This document shows, in pieces, positions 24,847 to 36,320 of a stretch of DNA of 64,000 bases. A program made the position numbers and the translations under genes. Source of the stretch: Xestospongia muta (Eukaryota > Porifera > Demospongiae > Haplosclerida > Petrosiidae); NCBI GenBank assembly GCA_963693285.1, contig OY848922.1, positions 7,800,923 through 7,864,922 on the forward strand, read 5' to 3'. The notes below the pieces were generated by a model. It worked only from the letters and a program-made list of their open reading frames with translations, did no database searches and was not told the origin of the DNA. Numbering within the stretch: position 1 is the stretch's first letter; each line of letters begins with the position of its first letter.

Positions 24847-25199
24847 GAATGAACTAAAAACAAACTACTTATACACTTTGATTTTTAAGTATATTTTGTA
24901 CAATACTTTTTGTTGGTGGACTTCTGTTTTTTACATTCTACTGTCTTTAAGGTTATTTTCTTAAGTTTCTTTAAAATTAAATAAAAAATACATATTATCT
25001 TGTCGCCCATTGGACTTTGGGACTAAGAAGTTTACACATCTTCCCAAAATGAATGTAATTGAAAATGTTTGCTGAACCCCTATCTTAATTAATTATATTC
25101 ATAAGTGTCTTCAGGGTTCTTTACAGCAGTAAACCACACATATATAGCAGGGACTACAAATTAAGTGAGCTAGATACAACTATAAATTATTCGTTTTCA

Positions 25200-25949
25200 A
25201 TGGCCTTGTACACTGAAAGACCACAGTGGTTAGTGAATGCTGTTGAGGCACGGTCCAGAAGAATACATCTCATCGGTGCCAATAAATGGGACATTGAAGA
25301 CTTTGTAAAATGTATACAAGCTACTTTGCTTAATATTGAACCAACGAGAGAGAAAGGTCGAAATATAGTAGATATAAACTCAAAAGAGATACAAAATTGT
25401 TCAAAAATTGAAGATCAGTATGATATTAATACAGTAAAGTGTATTGGCGCCACAAGTACAAAAAATTACGAACTTGTTCTTGGAAAAAGCACAACGTTTG
25501 GAGGAGACTTAGGCATTGGAATAACTTCAAGCTTCTTCAACATTGGTGTGGGTGTGTCAGCCTCAAGAGAAAAGACCCAGCATAATACTACAGAAGGAAG
25601 TGACACAAGATCTCTCTCTCAAGAGTATGGAGTTGTAGATACAATAACTGTGCCGCCTTATTCAAAGGCCCATGTTACAATCACAACTTATGCTGTTACT
25701 TATAGTGCTAAAGTTAGAGTAAGGTTTTCTGCTCCTAAATACACCTTTTTAAGAGTCATGGTACATTCAACCGGTTGTTGTGGTGGACGAAGACAGTTTC
25801 TTCTAGTTAACGCTAGCGACTATTTACATCAAATAAATCCTACCAGCAGTGTACAAGAGCAAAATGGCTGGGTTTCTATTGAAACAGATGCAGAAGTACA
25901 GTACATTGGAGAAACTACAGATATTGATAAGATTGTTGACAAGCTTTAA
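25200..25949 (+). CDS. aerolysin-like candidate pore-forming protein C2, 249 aa
   Basis: A single-exon paralogue of C1 in the same orientation, 353 bp downstream. Conserved blocks include FFNIGVGVSA, RSLSQEYGV, ITVPPYSKA, TTYAVTYSAKV and a CC pair (GCCGG). The N-terminus (RPQWLVNAVEARSRRIHLIG) aligns with C1 (IPKWLEDAVRTKS). The glycine-rich candidate insertion segment reads FGGDLGIGITSSFFNIGVGV. No signal peptide is visible, so it would be cytosolic or exported by a non-classical route. Sequence divergence is concentrated in the N-terminal third and C-terminal tail, with the presumed pore-module core better kept. Confidence 0.6.
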   Translation: MALYTERPQWLVNAVEARSRRIHLIGANKWDIEDFVKCIQATLLNIEPTREKGRNIVDINSKEIQNCSKIEDQYDINTVKCIGATSTKNYELVLGKSTTFGGDLGIGITSSFFNIGVGVSASREKTQHNTTEGSDTRSLSQEYGVVDTITVPPYSKAHVTITTYAVTYSAKVRVRFSAPKYTFLRVMVHSTGCCGGRRQFLLVNASDYLHQINPTSSVQEQNGWVSIETDAEVQYIGETTDIDKIVDKL

Positions 25950-26304
25950 AGAAAACAAAATTATGTATTAAAAGAATGTCTAAATATGTATAGATGTGCC
26001 CTTTAATAGCAAATTGAAAATAAAGATTTTATAAAGCAGTGCGATTTATAATATAGAATCCTTTGCTTTGCTTTATAGTGAGTGAGTTACAGTATATCAA
26101 TGTTTAAGTCACGTGAACAATAAATGTTAACTTAATTTAAAATTTACTCATCTCAGTTCTATTAAGTACATTTAAATTCCTAAGGTGACAAGATTATAAT
26201 TTTTAAAAATATTTTTTCTCTGGTTTCGATCGGTCAAGCTCAAATCGAAGCGCTCGCAGTAATTAATTCATACACGTCGACAGGAAAGAAGTATAATAAT
26301 TACA
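25950..26304. other. intergenic spacer
   Basis: Nothing coding. GTCACGTGAA near 26109 is a weaker relative of the E-box at 26305. Confidence 0.4.
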
Positions 26305-26314
26305 GTCACGTGAC
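26305..26314. promoter_or_regulatory. palindromic E-box GTCACGTGAC, death-domain gene D1
   Basis: A perfect 10-bp palindrome containing CACGTG, 126 bp before the D1 start codon. The same 10-mer lies at the same distance from D2 and D3. It matches the consensus of bHLH-Zip factors (USF, MITF/TFE; the CLEAR motif in vertebrates). Use in this organism is inferred from positional conservation only. Confidence 0.55.
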
Positions 26315-26439
26315 CCAGACGACATAATTTTATATTCATAAAATACATGTACACACCTAAAGATAGAGCATAGCGTCATATAGATACACAGTCACCAAGT
26401 GCTCCGTTGCTTTCCACTCTTTTCTCCTATAAAATAGAA

Positions 26440-27019
26440 ATGTCTGGTAAGTGATAATATGATTATATTAAGAGGCAAATTAAAGGTACTGTTACATACA
26501 CATACTATGACCAGCAACAGATGTCATAGCTCAATGCAATTTTAACATATATATAAGTTAAAACATTTAAGGTTAGATTCTCATTTACCTAATAGATATA
26601 CCACCACTACTGCATAAACCAACTTGATACACACTATATAATATAGGTACAAGATGGTTCTTATCTAATATATTCATTACATTGCAGGGAATGATATTCA
26701 AAAAGTCATCAAGAAAAAACCAGAAAAAAAAGATTTGCTACGTTTATTAGCACCTGTAGCTGCACGATGGGAAGAAATTGGAAATGGTTTGAAAGTTGCT
26801 GATGGAGCAATTGAAAGCCTAAAATATAGTAACCAACGTGACATCAATAAATTATCAGAAGTATTACAAATATGGAAGGATACTTGGAGTTCTCCTCTCA
26901 CCTGGGAAAATATAATAGAAGTTGTGGAAAGTAACCTTGTGGGAAAAAAAGTCGAAGCTCAGGCGATGAGAGACTTTCTAAAAGAAGATCAGAATTTTGA
27001 ATACTATATGAATAAATAA
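26440..27019 (+). CDS. stand-alone death-domain protein D1 (112 aa)
   Basis: Exon 1 is 7 nt (26440-26446: ATG TCT G, then GTAAGT); exon 2 is 26688-27019. The product begins MSGNDIQKVIKKKPEKK, and the rest is one death-fold domain: LLAPVAARWEEIGNGLKV (helices 1-2), IESLKYSNQRDINKLSEVL, WKDTWSSPLTWENIIEVV (helices 5-6), and a tail EAQAMRDFLKEDQNFEYY. The hydrophobic spacing and the W...TW..II signature match the C-terminal death domain of the gene at 8855-14294. No other domain is present, so an adaptor or decoy role is the natural guess. 5' flank and exon 1 closely resemble D3. Confidence 0.85.
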
Positions 27020-27158
27020 TACATAAAATACTCTGTAATAATTTTATTATAATGCTGCTTAATTTTTATACATGCTACTTAAATCTTTGTGATTCAAAGG
27101 CTGTGTCTGCCGTATCCATAAATTCATGTGCGTCGATGAGAAACGAGTAGATAATTCA

Positions 27159-27168
27159 GTCACGTGAC
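27159..27168. promoter_or_regulatory. palindromic E-box GTCACGTGAC, death-domain gene D2
   Basis: Same 10-mer as at 26305, 127 bp before the D2 start codon. Confidence 0.55.
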
Positions 27169-27294
27169 CCAATCATAACAACTTTAAATATTCATAAGGA
27201 TAGTCCTTATAAAGATAAGCTCTGCACGCCACAGGTAGACAGTCGTAACTTGATCTCTATTACGTTCCACTATCTTTCCTTTTATAAAAGAGAA

Positions 27295-27787
27295 ATGTCT
27301 AGTAAGTATTTATATTATTAATATAAAGTAACAAATGTATTGTTGTCAGTAAATATATTTATATTGTTATTTAAGAATTAATATAAGAGATAGTGTTGGA
27401 ACACGACAATATTACTATATTTATTATAGATAAGTCATTTCTTACTCTAATTTTGTAGACAATATTCAACTAGTCATCAAGAAAAAGCCAGAAAAAACAG
27501 ATTTGCTAAATTTATTAGCATCTGCAGCTGCACGATGGAAAGAAATTGGAGTTGGTTTGAAAGTTGCCCCTGGAGCAATTGAAAGTCTACAACAAAGTAG
27601 CAAACGTGATATCAATAAATTATCAGATGTATTGCAAACATGGATGGATACCTGGTGTTCTCATGTCACCTGGGAAAACATCATAGGAGTTGTGGATGGT
27701 CCCATTGTGGCCAAAAAAGGTGAAGCTCAGGCAATGAGGGACTTTTTGGCCAAAGATGAGAATTTTGCCCACTATATGAATCAATAA
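27295..27787 (+). CDS. stand-alone death-domain protein D2 (111 aa)
   Basis: Exon 1 is 7 nt (27295-27301: ATG TCT A, then GTAAGT); exon 2 is 27459-27787. The product begins MSNNIQLVIKKKPEKTD and has the same death domain as D1 (ASAAARWKEIGVGLKV, IESLQQSSKRDINKLSDVL, VTWENIIGVVDGPIV, MRDFLAKDENFAHY). The second residue pair (SN rather than SG) and the 5' flank (TTTATAAAAGAGAAATGTCT) group it with D4. It lies 276 bp after D1, same strand. Confidence 0.85.
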
Positions 27788-27943
27788 AATGGCAAATGCT
27801 CTGCTACATATTATGCTACTTATTTTTATATGCTGTTTAAATCTTTCCCATTCTAAAGTATTATTTTTGCTTTTTGATTTTATATATATATTATCTATTT
27901 TAAGATGTTGATAATGCTATCAAAGACACTAATCTTAGTAAAT

Positions 27944-28260
27944 TAATATTGAGTTAATCAAATGTTGTTATATAATAAATTATTTTTTGGTCTAGAAGAC
28001 TCGCTAGAATACACACATTACTAAATTTATGTATAAATATATAGCTTCTTGGGAAAAACAAAACACATATCATTGAACAACAGTCAATTTTGTTGACATA
28101 TAAAGTAATCATTCTAAATGTTATAATGATGTAGAGAGAACTAAACAGAATAGATTGTAAGTGAATATACATTTAACTTTAAAGTATATATAACATTAGT
28201 AGTTATAGTTAAAATAATAAAATGTTTCCTTCCTAAATGAGAAGAAAATGGACACAGTGA
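27944..28260 (+). repeat. D2 3'-flank block duplicated at 33347-33674
   Basis: About 310 bp, from TTAATATTGAGTTAATCAAA to AAATGGACACAGTG, recurs with very few changes downstream of D3. It shows that the D3 segment was copied from a region that included D2's flank. Confidence 0.85.
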
Positions 28261-29220
28261 AATATATTATATATTATAGAAATAATTTAGTAGTACATAA
28301 AAAGGTAATTAAATTGAATTTTTTGAAACACACACATTATTATTTATTGCATAATTATATATGCAGTGTATTTAATAACATTTTTGGTCTGAAAATGTCA
28401 CTAGAATATACAAGTTCATTATTGGTACATTTTTACACACTATATATAATGAAAAAATAAAAAATGTTATAAAAATAGACTAACAAAGTCGATTATAATA
28501 TATAGTTTTAAAAACAAATAATATTTTGTTGTAACTAATTAACAAGTTATTAGTCATATCACCTGTATGTTGGTACATCTTTATCACCTTCTCAAATGTA
28601 TATATTAAATATTAGCAGTTTCTCATATTCTATATGAATAATTTTGAGAATTAAAATAATTTTTGTTAATCATACCACCCACATCTGGACCACTATTGGT
28701 ACATGCTATCAATTAAATTTTAGCAGCTGTTTATATCAAATATATCAGTTCTCTATGAATACTATTAACATATAGGAAATATTATTTAATTATGCATTTT
28801 ATATACTCACTTATTCTCTTCAGGCTGTGTCTACAGTCCCACCAAAAAAAGCAATACTTCACTGTGAAATTAATACATTGGAACCTAACTGTATTAATTT
28901 TGCATTAACTATCTTTTACTGTCAGGCTCCAGTCATATCATAAAATTGACTGTCATTTAATAATGTAATGATTGCTAAAAATACCACAACAATCACATAA
29001 CTAAATAATCTATGTCTGCCTAAAAGCTATTATCCAAAAAATGAAACTTCAGAGAATTCTATATGACATTAATAACACCTTTTCAATAATGTTTTGTAAA
29101 TGCTGACCATTCCTTTAATTCTCAGGTGGTCACACCACCTTTCCAGGACATACAATGAATATGAATAACACCATATGAAAAGGTGCTAATTAAACTCTAA
29201 CAGCTTGTCATTATATTTGC
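28261..29220. other. AT-rich spacer
   Basis: Very AT-rich. CATATCATCAGT-like and CTCTATGAATA blocks hint at old internal repeats; the 70-codon ORF at 28248 has no motif. CTATAAA at 29221-29227, 51 bp before the next ATG, may be a TATA element. Confidence 0.4.
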
Positions 29221-29277
29221 CTATAAAGCCAGCTAAAAATCTTGTTTAGTCTAGTTTATTCTATTTTTCTATATGCA

Positions 29278-30852
29278 ATGAGGAGGGTCATAATACTATT
29301 GTTGCAGCTGTCATTGCTGCCTGAGATACTGGCTTGTATCGATTCATTTATCAAAGTAGAAAATGAAATTCTCTCGAATGGTATAAATATCCATAGTCTT
29401 ACACGAGCCTTTTACCCTGCTAATGGTCATCCAGCTTTGTGGGTGGAAGTTCGATACTACATAAATACAACAGATGATACTGAGGGCAGTACAATGGGTT
29501 TTAGCCCTATATTACCAGACGATGATGTAGTTGATTATGTGTTTTATTGGAGCTATTCACCTGTATTGTTGTTTGCAAGTCCAGAGTTATTGGAAAGCAT
29601 TTCGTTTCGATTTATAACATTTCCTCCACTTGTCACTAATATTGTTTTGACACCATTTTGTTCCAGTATAAATGAAAGCAACATTCTCAGTCTTCTAAAT
29701 GACATTACAACATGGGTAAGACATTATGAGGAACTATACAGTATAATGTAATTTTAGCATTTTTTAAAAGAAACAAATAACTAAAATTAGTTTTAATATC
29801 ATTTTTACAAATTTATTCTTTTTAATTTGTGCATTATATAGCTAAAGTCCTATGCAGTTAAACGAAGCAGTTCTTCTTCTGATGGAATTTATCCTATTCA
29901 TCAAGGTTACAGTCTATACAAGCCTAACATAAATGTTAATGAAATCATTCCCTTTGGTATTGACACAAATATGCATGTTCACATGATGATTGCCACAATG
30001 GGTTTGTTTGTGTTCTTTTGCCAAGTGTTTGCCTGTGTAACATTTTGCTTTTATCATAATAATATATGTCAAGCGTTAAGAGAAGGGAAAATTCTAAAGA
30101 AATACAAGTTTAAGAATATATTCTGGTCTTTTGTGTTTTTATTATTATTGGGTGAACCGTTTACTGTTGGATTAGGACTGGAACACATCATTAGCTATGG
30201 CTTTGAAGCTACTGACTGGAGAAAGACAATTTATGTTGTCGCCTTTATTTTTATGTTTGCTATGTTTTGCTGTGATTTTGGCATAGCTTTGCTTTTTGCA
30301 ATTAAAAGTAGTAGAGATGAGATAATTGAACTTCCTAATATTATGCAATGCTTTAGTCCAGGAAGGAAATACGATACAGTGTGCACCCAGATTTCTCAAT
30401 TTTTAGCAATATTGACGTTGTTATTCTCATCAATGATATTGTCAATATTTATCTGTGGTGTGATCTTGGCAGTCTTGATTCACCCACTACGAGTTGGTTT
30501 AATGGCTGTAGTGACAGTAAGTTTCATGATAGCATTTATACTTGTTCTTGCTAATACTTTTGAACTATGTGACAAATCATGCAATTGTATCAAGTGTACA
30601 AAAAGCAACAATGAGAGGACAAAATGTAACTGTAGGCCTACTCTTCTGACATTCTTCTGGTTATTCATATTAATAATACAGAGTGTGTTAATTATCTTGT
30701 TTAGTTTTGTATATCTCAAGATCGTTCTTTTTAATGACCCTGACAAAACTGGAGTTCTAAATCAGCTAGCTCAACTTTTCCCGTTTGTTCTAATTATTTT
30801 GTTTGTAAAGAAAGAAGAAGATATCCTTCAAAATATCATTTGGATTTTATAA
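29278..30852 (+). CDS. putative seven-helix membrane protein with signal peptide and ectodomain (482 aa)
   Basis: Exons 29278-29715 and 29842-30852, phase-0 junction. The start at 29278 gives a clean signal peptide (MRRVIILLLQLSLLPEILAC). An ectodomain of about 170 residues contains NTT and NES sequons. Hydrophobic segments follow near residues 195-217, 237-258, 268-292, 325-354, 360-382 and 410-434, with a seventh weaker one near 460-473, consistent with a 7TM layout. The loop between helices 5 and 6 is cysteine-rich (CDKSCNCIKCTK ... CNC). I do not recognise a GPCR family signature and make no family claim. Two pseudogene fragments of this gene lie at 31089 and 33935. Confidence 0.7.
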
Positions 30853-31088
30853 TTTAATACAAATAACCAAGACAACTTTGCATATAGCAAAAATAATTAT
30901 AGGTTGAAACAACATATATATACATATATGTACACTCAAGAAATTAATTAATGTTATATTAATATTTTGACTTAACTATTGTTAATTTTATATTAGCACA
31001 ATTTAAACTAAAACTGAAGAAATTATTTAATGATTAACTATAAATAGTTATTATTTATACTATCAATATATATATCAATATCTTTGTG

Positions 31089-31330
31089 TAGATGATATTT
31101 GCTCCAATGGGTTTGTTTGTAAATCACTATCAAATATTTACTGGTGTACAGTAACACTTTGTATGTATAATAACAACTTGTGTCAATTGTCCAATAATTG
31201 TCAATTGTACAGAATTAAAGGAAATATAACTTTAAGAGTATATTCTGGCCTGCTGTCGTCTGTTTATTACTAGTTATTAATCCAGTTATTGTAGGATTAG
31301 GAATGGAACGTATGATATATTTGAGATCAA
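31089..31330 (+). pseudogene. fragment of the seven-helix membrane protein gene
   Basis: Matches the parent from about 29981 to 30190: CCAATGGGTTTGTTTGT, GAGTATATTCTGGCCT, TTATTGTAGGATTAGGAATG. Deletions and in-frame stops break the frame. Confidence 0.75.
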
Positions 31331-31549
31331 GAGTAGCGAAAAATTAATTTGATAGCAAGTGTCAACAATGTTCCAGATGTGGATGGTGTGACTAATAAAA
31401 ATTGTTATCCATAAAAGGTTATCAGAAGCTGTTAAATTTAATTTATTCTTTTGAGAAGATGATAAGCATGTGTCAACATACAGGTGGTATGATTAATAAG
31501 TTGTTCACTTAATTACAATAGTATTACTAAAAGTATGTATTATAATAGA
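31331..31549. other. AT-rich spacer
   Basis: No gene. TTTTGAGAAGATGATAA(G/A)CATGTG near 31452 recurs near 34384, so this is the edge of the segmental duplication. Confidence 0.5.
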
Positions 31550-32340
31550 CTTTATTTATATATGACATGTTTATTGTCATAATTATAGTGTACATAATGT
31601 TATGTCCAATTTACAGTCATAGCGTATATAAATATAAAATATAAAATTATCATAATTATGGTTCAAGTTTTTGATATACATAAGTGCCACTCATTAACAA
31701 TTCATTAGGAGAACTTGCTCAGAATGTTCAAACAGCCATACATAATACTGTCTAATAAATATTCATAACTTATATAGTATTTATGAGTATAACCCACTTA
31801 TTAGTAATTCATTAGGTGTATTGAGTTATACTCAGGTTATTATGTGCTTACATAAACTATCATGTACATTGTAAAGGTTATATTTACGACCAGAACACAA
31901 CTAATATATCAAGTCAATATTTGACGTAAAAATGGACCATATATAAACTTTAACACTTTTCTTTTGACTGAACACTTTAGTATGTTAATATCTCCTTCAA
32001 AAAAAAAATATATATATATATATATATTTATGAATGTCTCTCAGTGGTTCCTTTCCTTGGTGAGAGAATTCAATTAAATATGAAACATGGATATATGAAT
32101 AATACATAGTTCAGTTTACCTCTCAAGTCACAGCTGTCAAAACTTCCTTACATAGTCAACACCCTCTTACAATAAAGAAGTATGCTTATATTAAACATAC
32201 TATGTACTTCTTTATGATATACTTATACATTTCTATGTATTATGTAGTATTAATAGCTATAAATTGAATTAACTTAACAAGATAAGAAACCATAGCTACT
32301 CCTCCTAATTAGATTGTTGCTTGAAGGAAACAAGTATTAC
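31550..32340 (+). repeat. segmental duplication, copy 1 (partner 34730-36320)
   Basis: 31550-31915 matches 34735-35066 (GACATGTTTATTGTCATAAT, TATATTTACGACCAGAACAC) and 31930-32340 matches 35900-36320 (TAAACTTTAACACTTTTC, CATACTATGTACTTCTTTAT). The partner carries about 830 bp of extra sequence between the two halves. A (TA)n stretch lies at 31999-32026. Confidence 0.8.
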
Positions 32341-32434
32341 TTCACGTCTAAAAGATAGAGTGTAGCATCCTACAGATAAACAGTCATCAGGTGCTTCATT
32401 GTTGTTTTCCACTTTTTCCTCCCATAAAATATAA

Positions 32435-32441
32435 ATGTCTG
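32435..32441 (+). other. second copy of the D3 7-nt first exon (alternative or orphan)
   Basis: ATG TCT G followed by GTAAGTGATAAT, preceded by the same leader as the real exon at 32751 (AACAGTCATCAGGTGCT, CTTTTTCC, CAT/CCAAAAT). It could splice to the D3 exon at 32970 and give an identical protein, or be a promoter duplication left over. The E-box is not visible upstream of this copy. Confidence 0.6.
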
Positions 32442-32615
32442 GTAAGTGATAATGTATATATATAATCATGCTAAGTGGAAAATTAAATGTACTGTAATAA
32501 TTAAATTATGATGCTTAAGTCTTTCTAATTCTTAAGCATTACTATTTAATATACTCACTTATTCATAGGCTGTGTCTGCAGCCATAAATTCGACGGGAAA
32601 GAGGTATATAATTCA

Positions 32616-32625
32616 GTCACGTGAC
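32616..32625. promoter_or_regulatory. palindromic E-box GTCACGTGAC, death-domain gene D3
   Basis: Same 10-mer as at 26305 and 27159, 126 bp before the D3 start codon. Confidence 0.55.
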
Positions 32626-32750
32626 ACAGACGACATGTTTAATATTCATAATTATAACATACACGTATTAAAGATAGAGCATAGCGTCCCAAAGCTAAAC
32701 AGTCATCAGGTGCTCCGTAGCTTTCCACTTTTTCCACCCACAAAATAGAA

Positions 32751-33307
32751 ATGTCTGGTAAGTGATAATATGATCACGTTAAGTGGCAAATTGTGACCAG
32801 CAACAGATACCATAGCTCAATGCAATTTTAACATATACGTTAAAACATTTAATGTTGGAGTCTCACTTACCTAATAGATATACCAACACTACTGCATAAA
32901 CCAACTTAATACATACTATATAACATAGGTACAAGATGGTACTTACCTAACTAATTCATTACATTGCAGGGAATGATATTCAAGAAATCATCAATGAAAA
33001 GCCAGACTTCATACATTTGTTAAATTTATTAGCACCTGCAGCTACACAATGGCATAATATTGGAGTTGGTTTGAAAGTTACTGCTGGAGTCATTGATAAA
33101 GTAAATGCAGAATTAACTAATGAACGTCCTATCAGTAAATTAGCAAAAGTATTACGAACATGGATGGATACTGAGAGTTCTCCCGTTACTTGGGAAAATA
33201 TCATAACAGTTGTGGAAGGTCCTATTGTGGCCAGAAAAAAAGAAGCTCAGGCAATAAGGGAATTTTTGGCTAAAGATGAGAATTTTGAACACTACAAGAA
33301 TCAATAA
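32751..33307 (+). CDS. stand-alone death-domain protein D3 (114 aa)
   Basis: Exon 1 is 7 nt (32751-32757: ATG TCT G); exon 2 is 32970-33307. The product begins MSGNDIQEIINEKPDF and has the same fold: LLAPAATQWHNIGVGLKV, an insert of a few residues (VNAELTNERPISKLAKVL), WMDTESSPVTWENIITVV, REFLAKDENFEHY. It is the most divergent of the first four members, especially between helices 2 and 4. The 5' region and intron align with D1, while the 3' flank from 33347 aligns with D2. Confidence 0.85.
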
Positions 33308-33346
33308 AAAACCACAATAATTATATTATTATGATTCTAAGACACT

Positions 33347-33674
33347 AATCTTAGAAAAGTAATATTGTGTTAATCAAATGTTGTTATATAATAAATTATT
33401 TTTGGCCTAGAAGACTCGCTACAATACACACATTACTAAATTTATGTATAAATATATAGCTTCTTGGGAAAAACAAAACATATCATTGAACAGCAGTCAA
33501 TTTTGATGACATATAAAGTAATCATTCTAAATGTTAATGATGATGTAGAGAGGACTAAACAGAATAGATTGTAAGTGAATATACATTTAACTTTAAAGTA
33601 TATATAACATTAGTGGTTATAGTTAAAATAATAAAAATGTTTCCTTCCTAAATGAGAAGAAAATGGACACAGTG
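33347..33674 (+). repeat. D3 3'-flank block (partner 27944-28260)
   Basis: Near-identical to the D2 flank, including AGCTTCTTGGGAAAAACAAA and TTTCCTTCCTAAATGAGAAG. Confidence 0.85.
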
Positions 33675-33934
33675 TTATGTGCTTTTATTCAATAAAAACA
33701 CATAACACTACAATTGTAATAAATCCATCATATATACATTACCTATAAAATACATGGTACAAAATGAGTGGAATATTTATTATTGTATTTATAATATGAA
33801 TCATTTCATTTACATCATGAAAACAACGAATGTATTCAATAGATTTTTGCTGTGGATCAAAGAAAAAAGAGAAAATAAATCTTATAGTACAAACTTTCGT
33901 TTTTGTAATACTAATGTTTATGCAATGTTTATTT

Positions 33935-34060
33935 ATTAGCTTGTTTAGTGCTGTATAACTTAATGCTGTTCTTTTACCAGTTCTGACAAAAGTGAAGTGC
34001 TACATCAGCTAGCTCAACTTTTTGCAGCTGCTCTATTTATTTGGGTTTTAAAGAAAGAAC
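33935..34060 (+). pseudogene. 3' fragment of the seven-helix membrane protein gene
   Basis: Matches the parent around 30698-30820 (CTTGTTTAGT, ATCAGCTAGCTCAACTTTT, AAAGAAAGAA). It encodes the helix-6/7 end only, with stops before it. Confidence 0.75.
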
Positions 34061-34729
34061 ACAACTGGCACACACAAAAACAATACCAGAAATGACTTAC
34101 CACAAGCTACACTATTGTATATGTCATAACCTATCTAAATGAATAAACATCTAGCTAACTTAACTGTGCTATCTTGAGTGTGTCATATGTGTAGACTGAC
34201 ACAATTTAGTGTTACATTTTTTGATTTAATAGTTACTTGTCAAAGCTATGAGAGATTCCATTATACGACTCATTAGTTAAACAAAATAGTTTCATGGATG
34301 GTGGCCCAATGTGTGAGGGCTATCACTATGGAATTTATAATAGAATAGTGCTACATACACTACATAAAATATTTAACTTATCCTTTTGAGAAGATGATAA
34401 ACATGTGCCAACATACATTGTTTGTGGGTATACTGGAAAGGTCATATGACTAATAGGTTGCAATAGACATTTAAGACATGTTATTTTGTTGTAATATAAT
34501 ATGCATAAAATTATGATTAATTTACAGTCATAGCATATATAAATACAAAATCACTATGTGGTTCAAGCTTTTGATATGCAGTGACACTTATTAATAATTC
34601 ATTATACTTTCAATATTCAACAGCTGCTTTCTGATAAATATCCATCTTATGAATATTCATGAAATATACTTATTAATAACTCATTAGGTGTATTGAGTTA
34701 TACTCAGGCTGTCATGTACTTAAATAAAC
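34061..34729. other. AT-rich spacer with old duplicated patches
   Basis: No gene. Short matches to 31430-31560 indicate the ragged start of the duplicated segment. Confidence 0.4.
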
Positions 34730-36320
34730 TATATATGACATGTTTATTGTCATAATATATAGTATGCATAAAGCTATGTCCAATTTACAGTCATAGCATA
34801 TATAAAATTATCATAATTATTGTTCAAGTTTTTAATGTGCATAAGTACCACTCATTAACAATTCATTAGAAGAACTTCCAATGTTCAAACAGCCATACAT
34901 AATACTGTCTAATAAATATTCATAAACTTATATAGTATTTACGAGTATAACCCACTTATTAGTAATTCATTAGGTGCATTAAGTTATATTCAGGTTATCA
35001 TGTGCTTACATAATAAACTATCTTGTACATTGTAAAAGTTATATTTACGACCAGAACACAACTAATCTATCAACAGTGTATGCATTCATAAATGAATGAA
35101 CATATTTACATTGCGATTGCTCTGGGAACTGATGGTACTTTAAGCATTAGTTGTACATTTTGATACAAAAGTAAATCATTTTGTTTATCTAAGAGAGAAT
35201 GTTTATTTCTCTACATAATTAACTCAGTATACAGCCTTGAATCCTAAATTAACGAACTCTAAGCCTATAAACTTAATGGGCCTAACAAATACATGTTAGA
35301 CTTATTTCCTCTAGATCTGTGTGTTTAATATATTGAATAAGCCACTACTAATGTCACTTTTTAGCAACGTCTCTAACTAAATAGTATAATAGAAAACTGA
35401 TTCATTATCCTAGTGTATATGTATGATGTAATCACCTTCTCATTGATGTTAATAGTTGAATGGCTTTATTTTTTGGCCCATGTTGTGTTGTGTGTATGTT
35501 AATAACAATATCAGATGCTCACATATCTTCTGGTAAATTCCCACTATAAGGAAAGACTCCTTGGTAGTTCAGTTGATTACTATATGTTAGGAGGAAATAA
35601 GTACTGATGTGTATAGTTGGGACTAGAAAGTGTTTAATGCTGTTATTTAAATGTTTGGATAGATAAATGAATAGACACTATTAATCCTACATGATTAGTG
35701 TCTGAATGCAATCTGATACCCTCCCCTCCCTAAGTAAAATGTTATCCATCTGTCTACTCTATTGTATCCCTTTTATAGTAATCGTATACTGGTATAATTT
35801 TGGTCACATTTATCAATGTATAAGTTAACATCACATAGATCTTATCAATACATGTAGTCATGATACTATAAGCCATTTAAAATCTGGTGTCATATCAATA
35901 TTTGAATTAAAAAAAAAACAGATATAAACTTTAACACTTTTCTCTTGACTGAACATTTTAGCTTGCTAGTATCTTTTTCAACATTTATATTATATAAATA
36001 TCTCTCAGTGGTTCCTTTTCTTGTTGCAGGAATTCAATTAAATACGAAGTATGGGTACCTGTATAATACATAGATACAGATCACCATTCCAGTCACAGCT
36101 GTTACTACAAACACATTTGTAATAGTCAACATTTGGTTACATAATTAACACTCCCTTACAAGAAAGAAGTATGATGTTTACATTAAACATACTATGTACT
36201 TCTTTATCAAATACATATACATTTCTATGTATTATGTAGTATTAATAGCTATAGGCATAATTGAATTAACTTGACAAGGAAAGAAACCATAGCTAGTCCT
36301 CCTAAAGGATAGTTGCTTGA
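34730..36320 (+). repeat. segmental duplication, copy 2 (partner 31550-32340)
   Basis: The two matched halves are separated by about 830 bp unique to this copy (35070-35900), which holds no recognisable gene. CATACTATGTACTTCTTTAT and the CCATAGCTA(G/C)TCCTCCTAA block near 36287 mark the right half. Confidence 0.8.
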
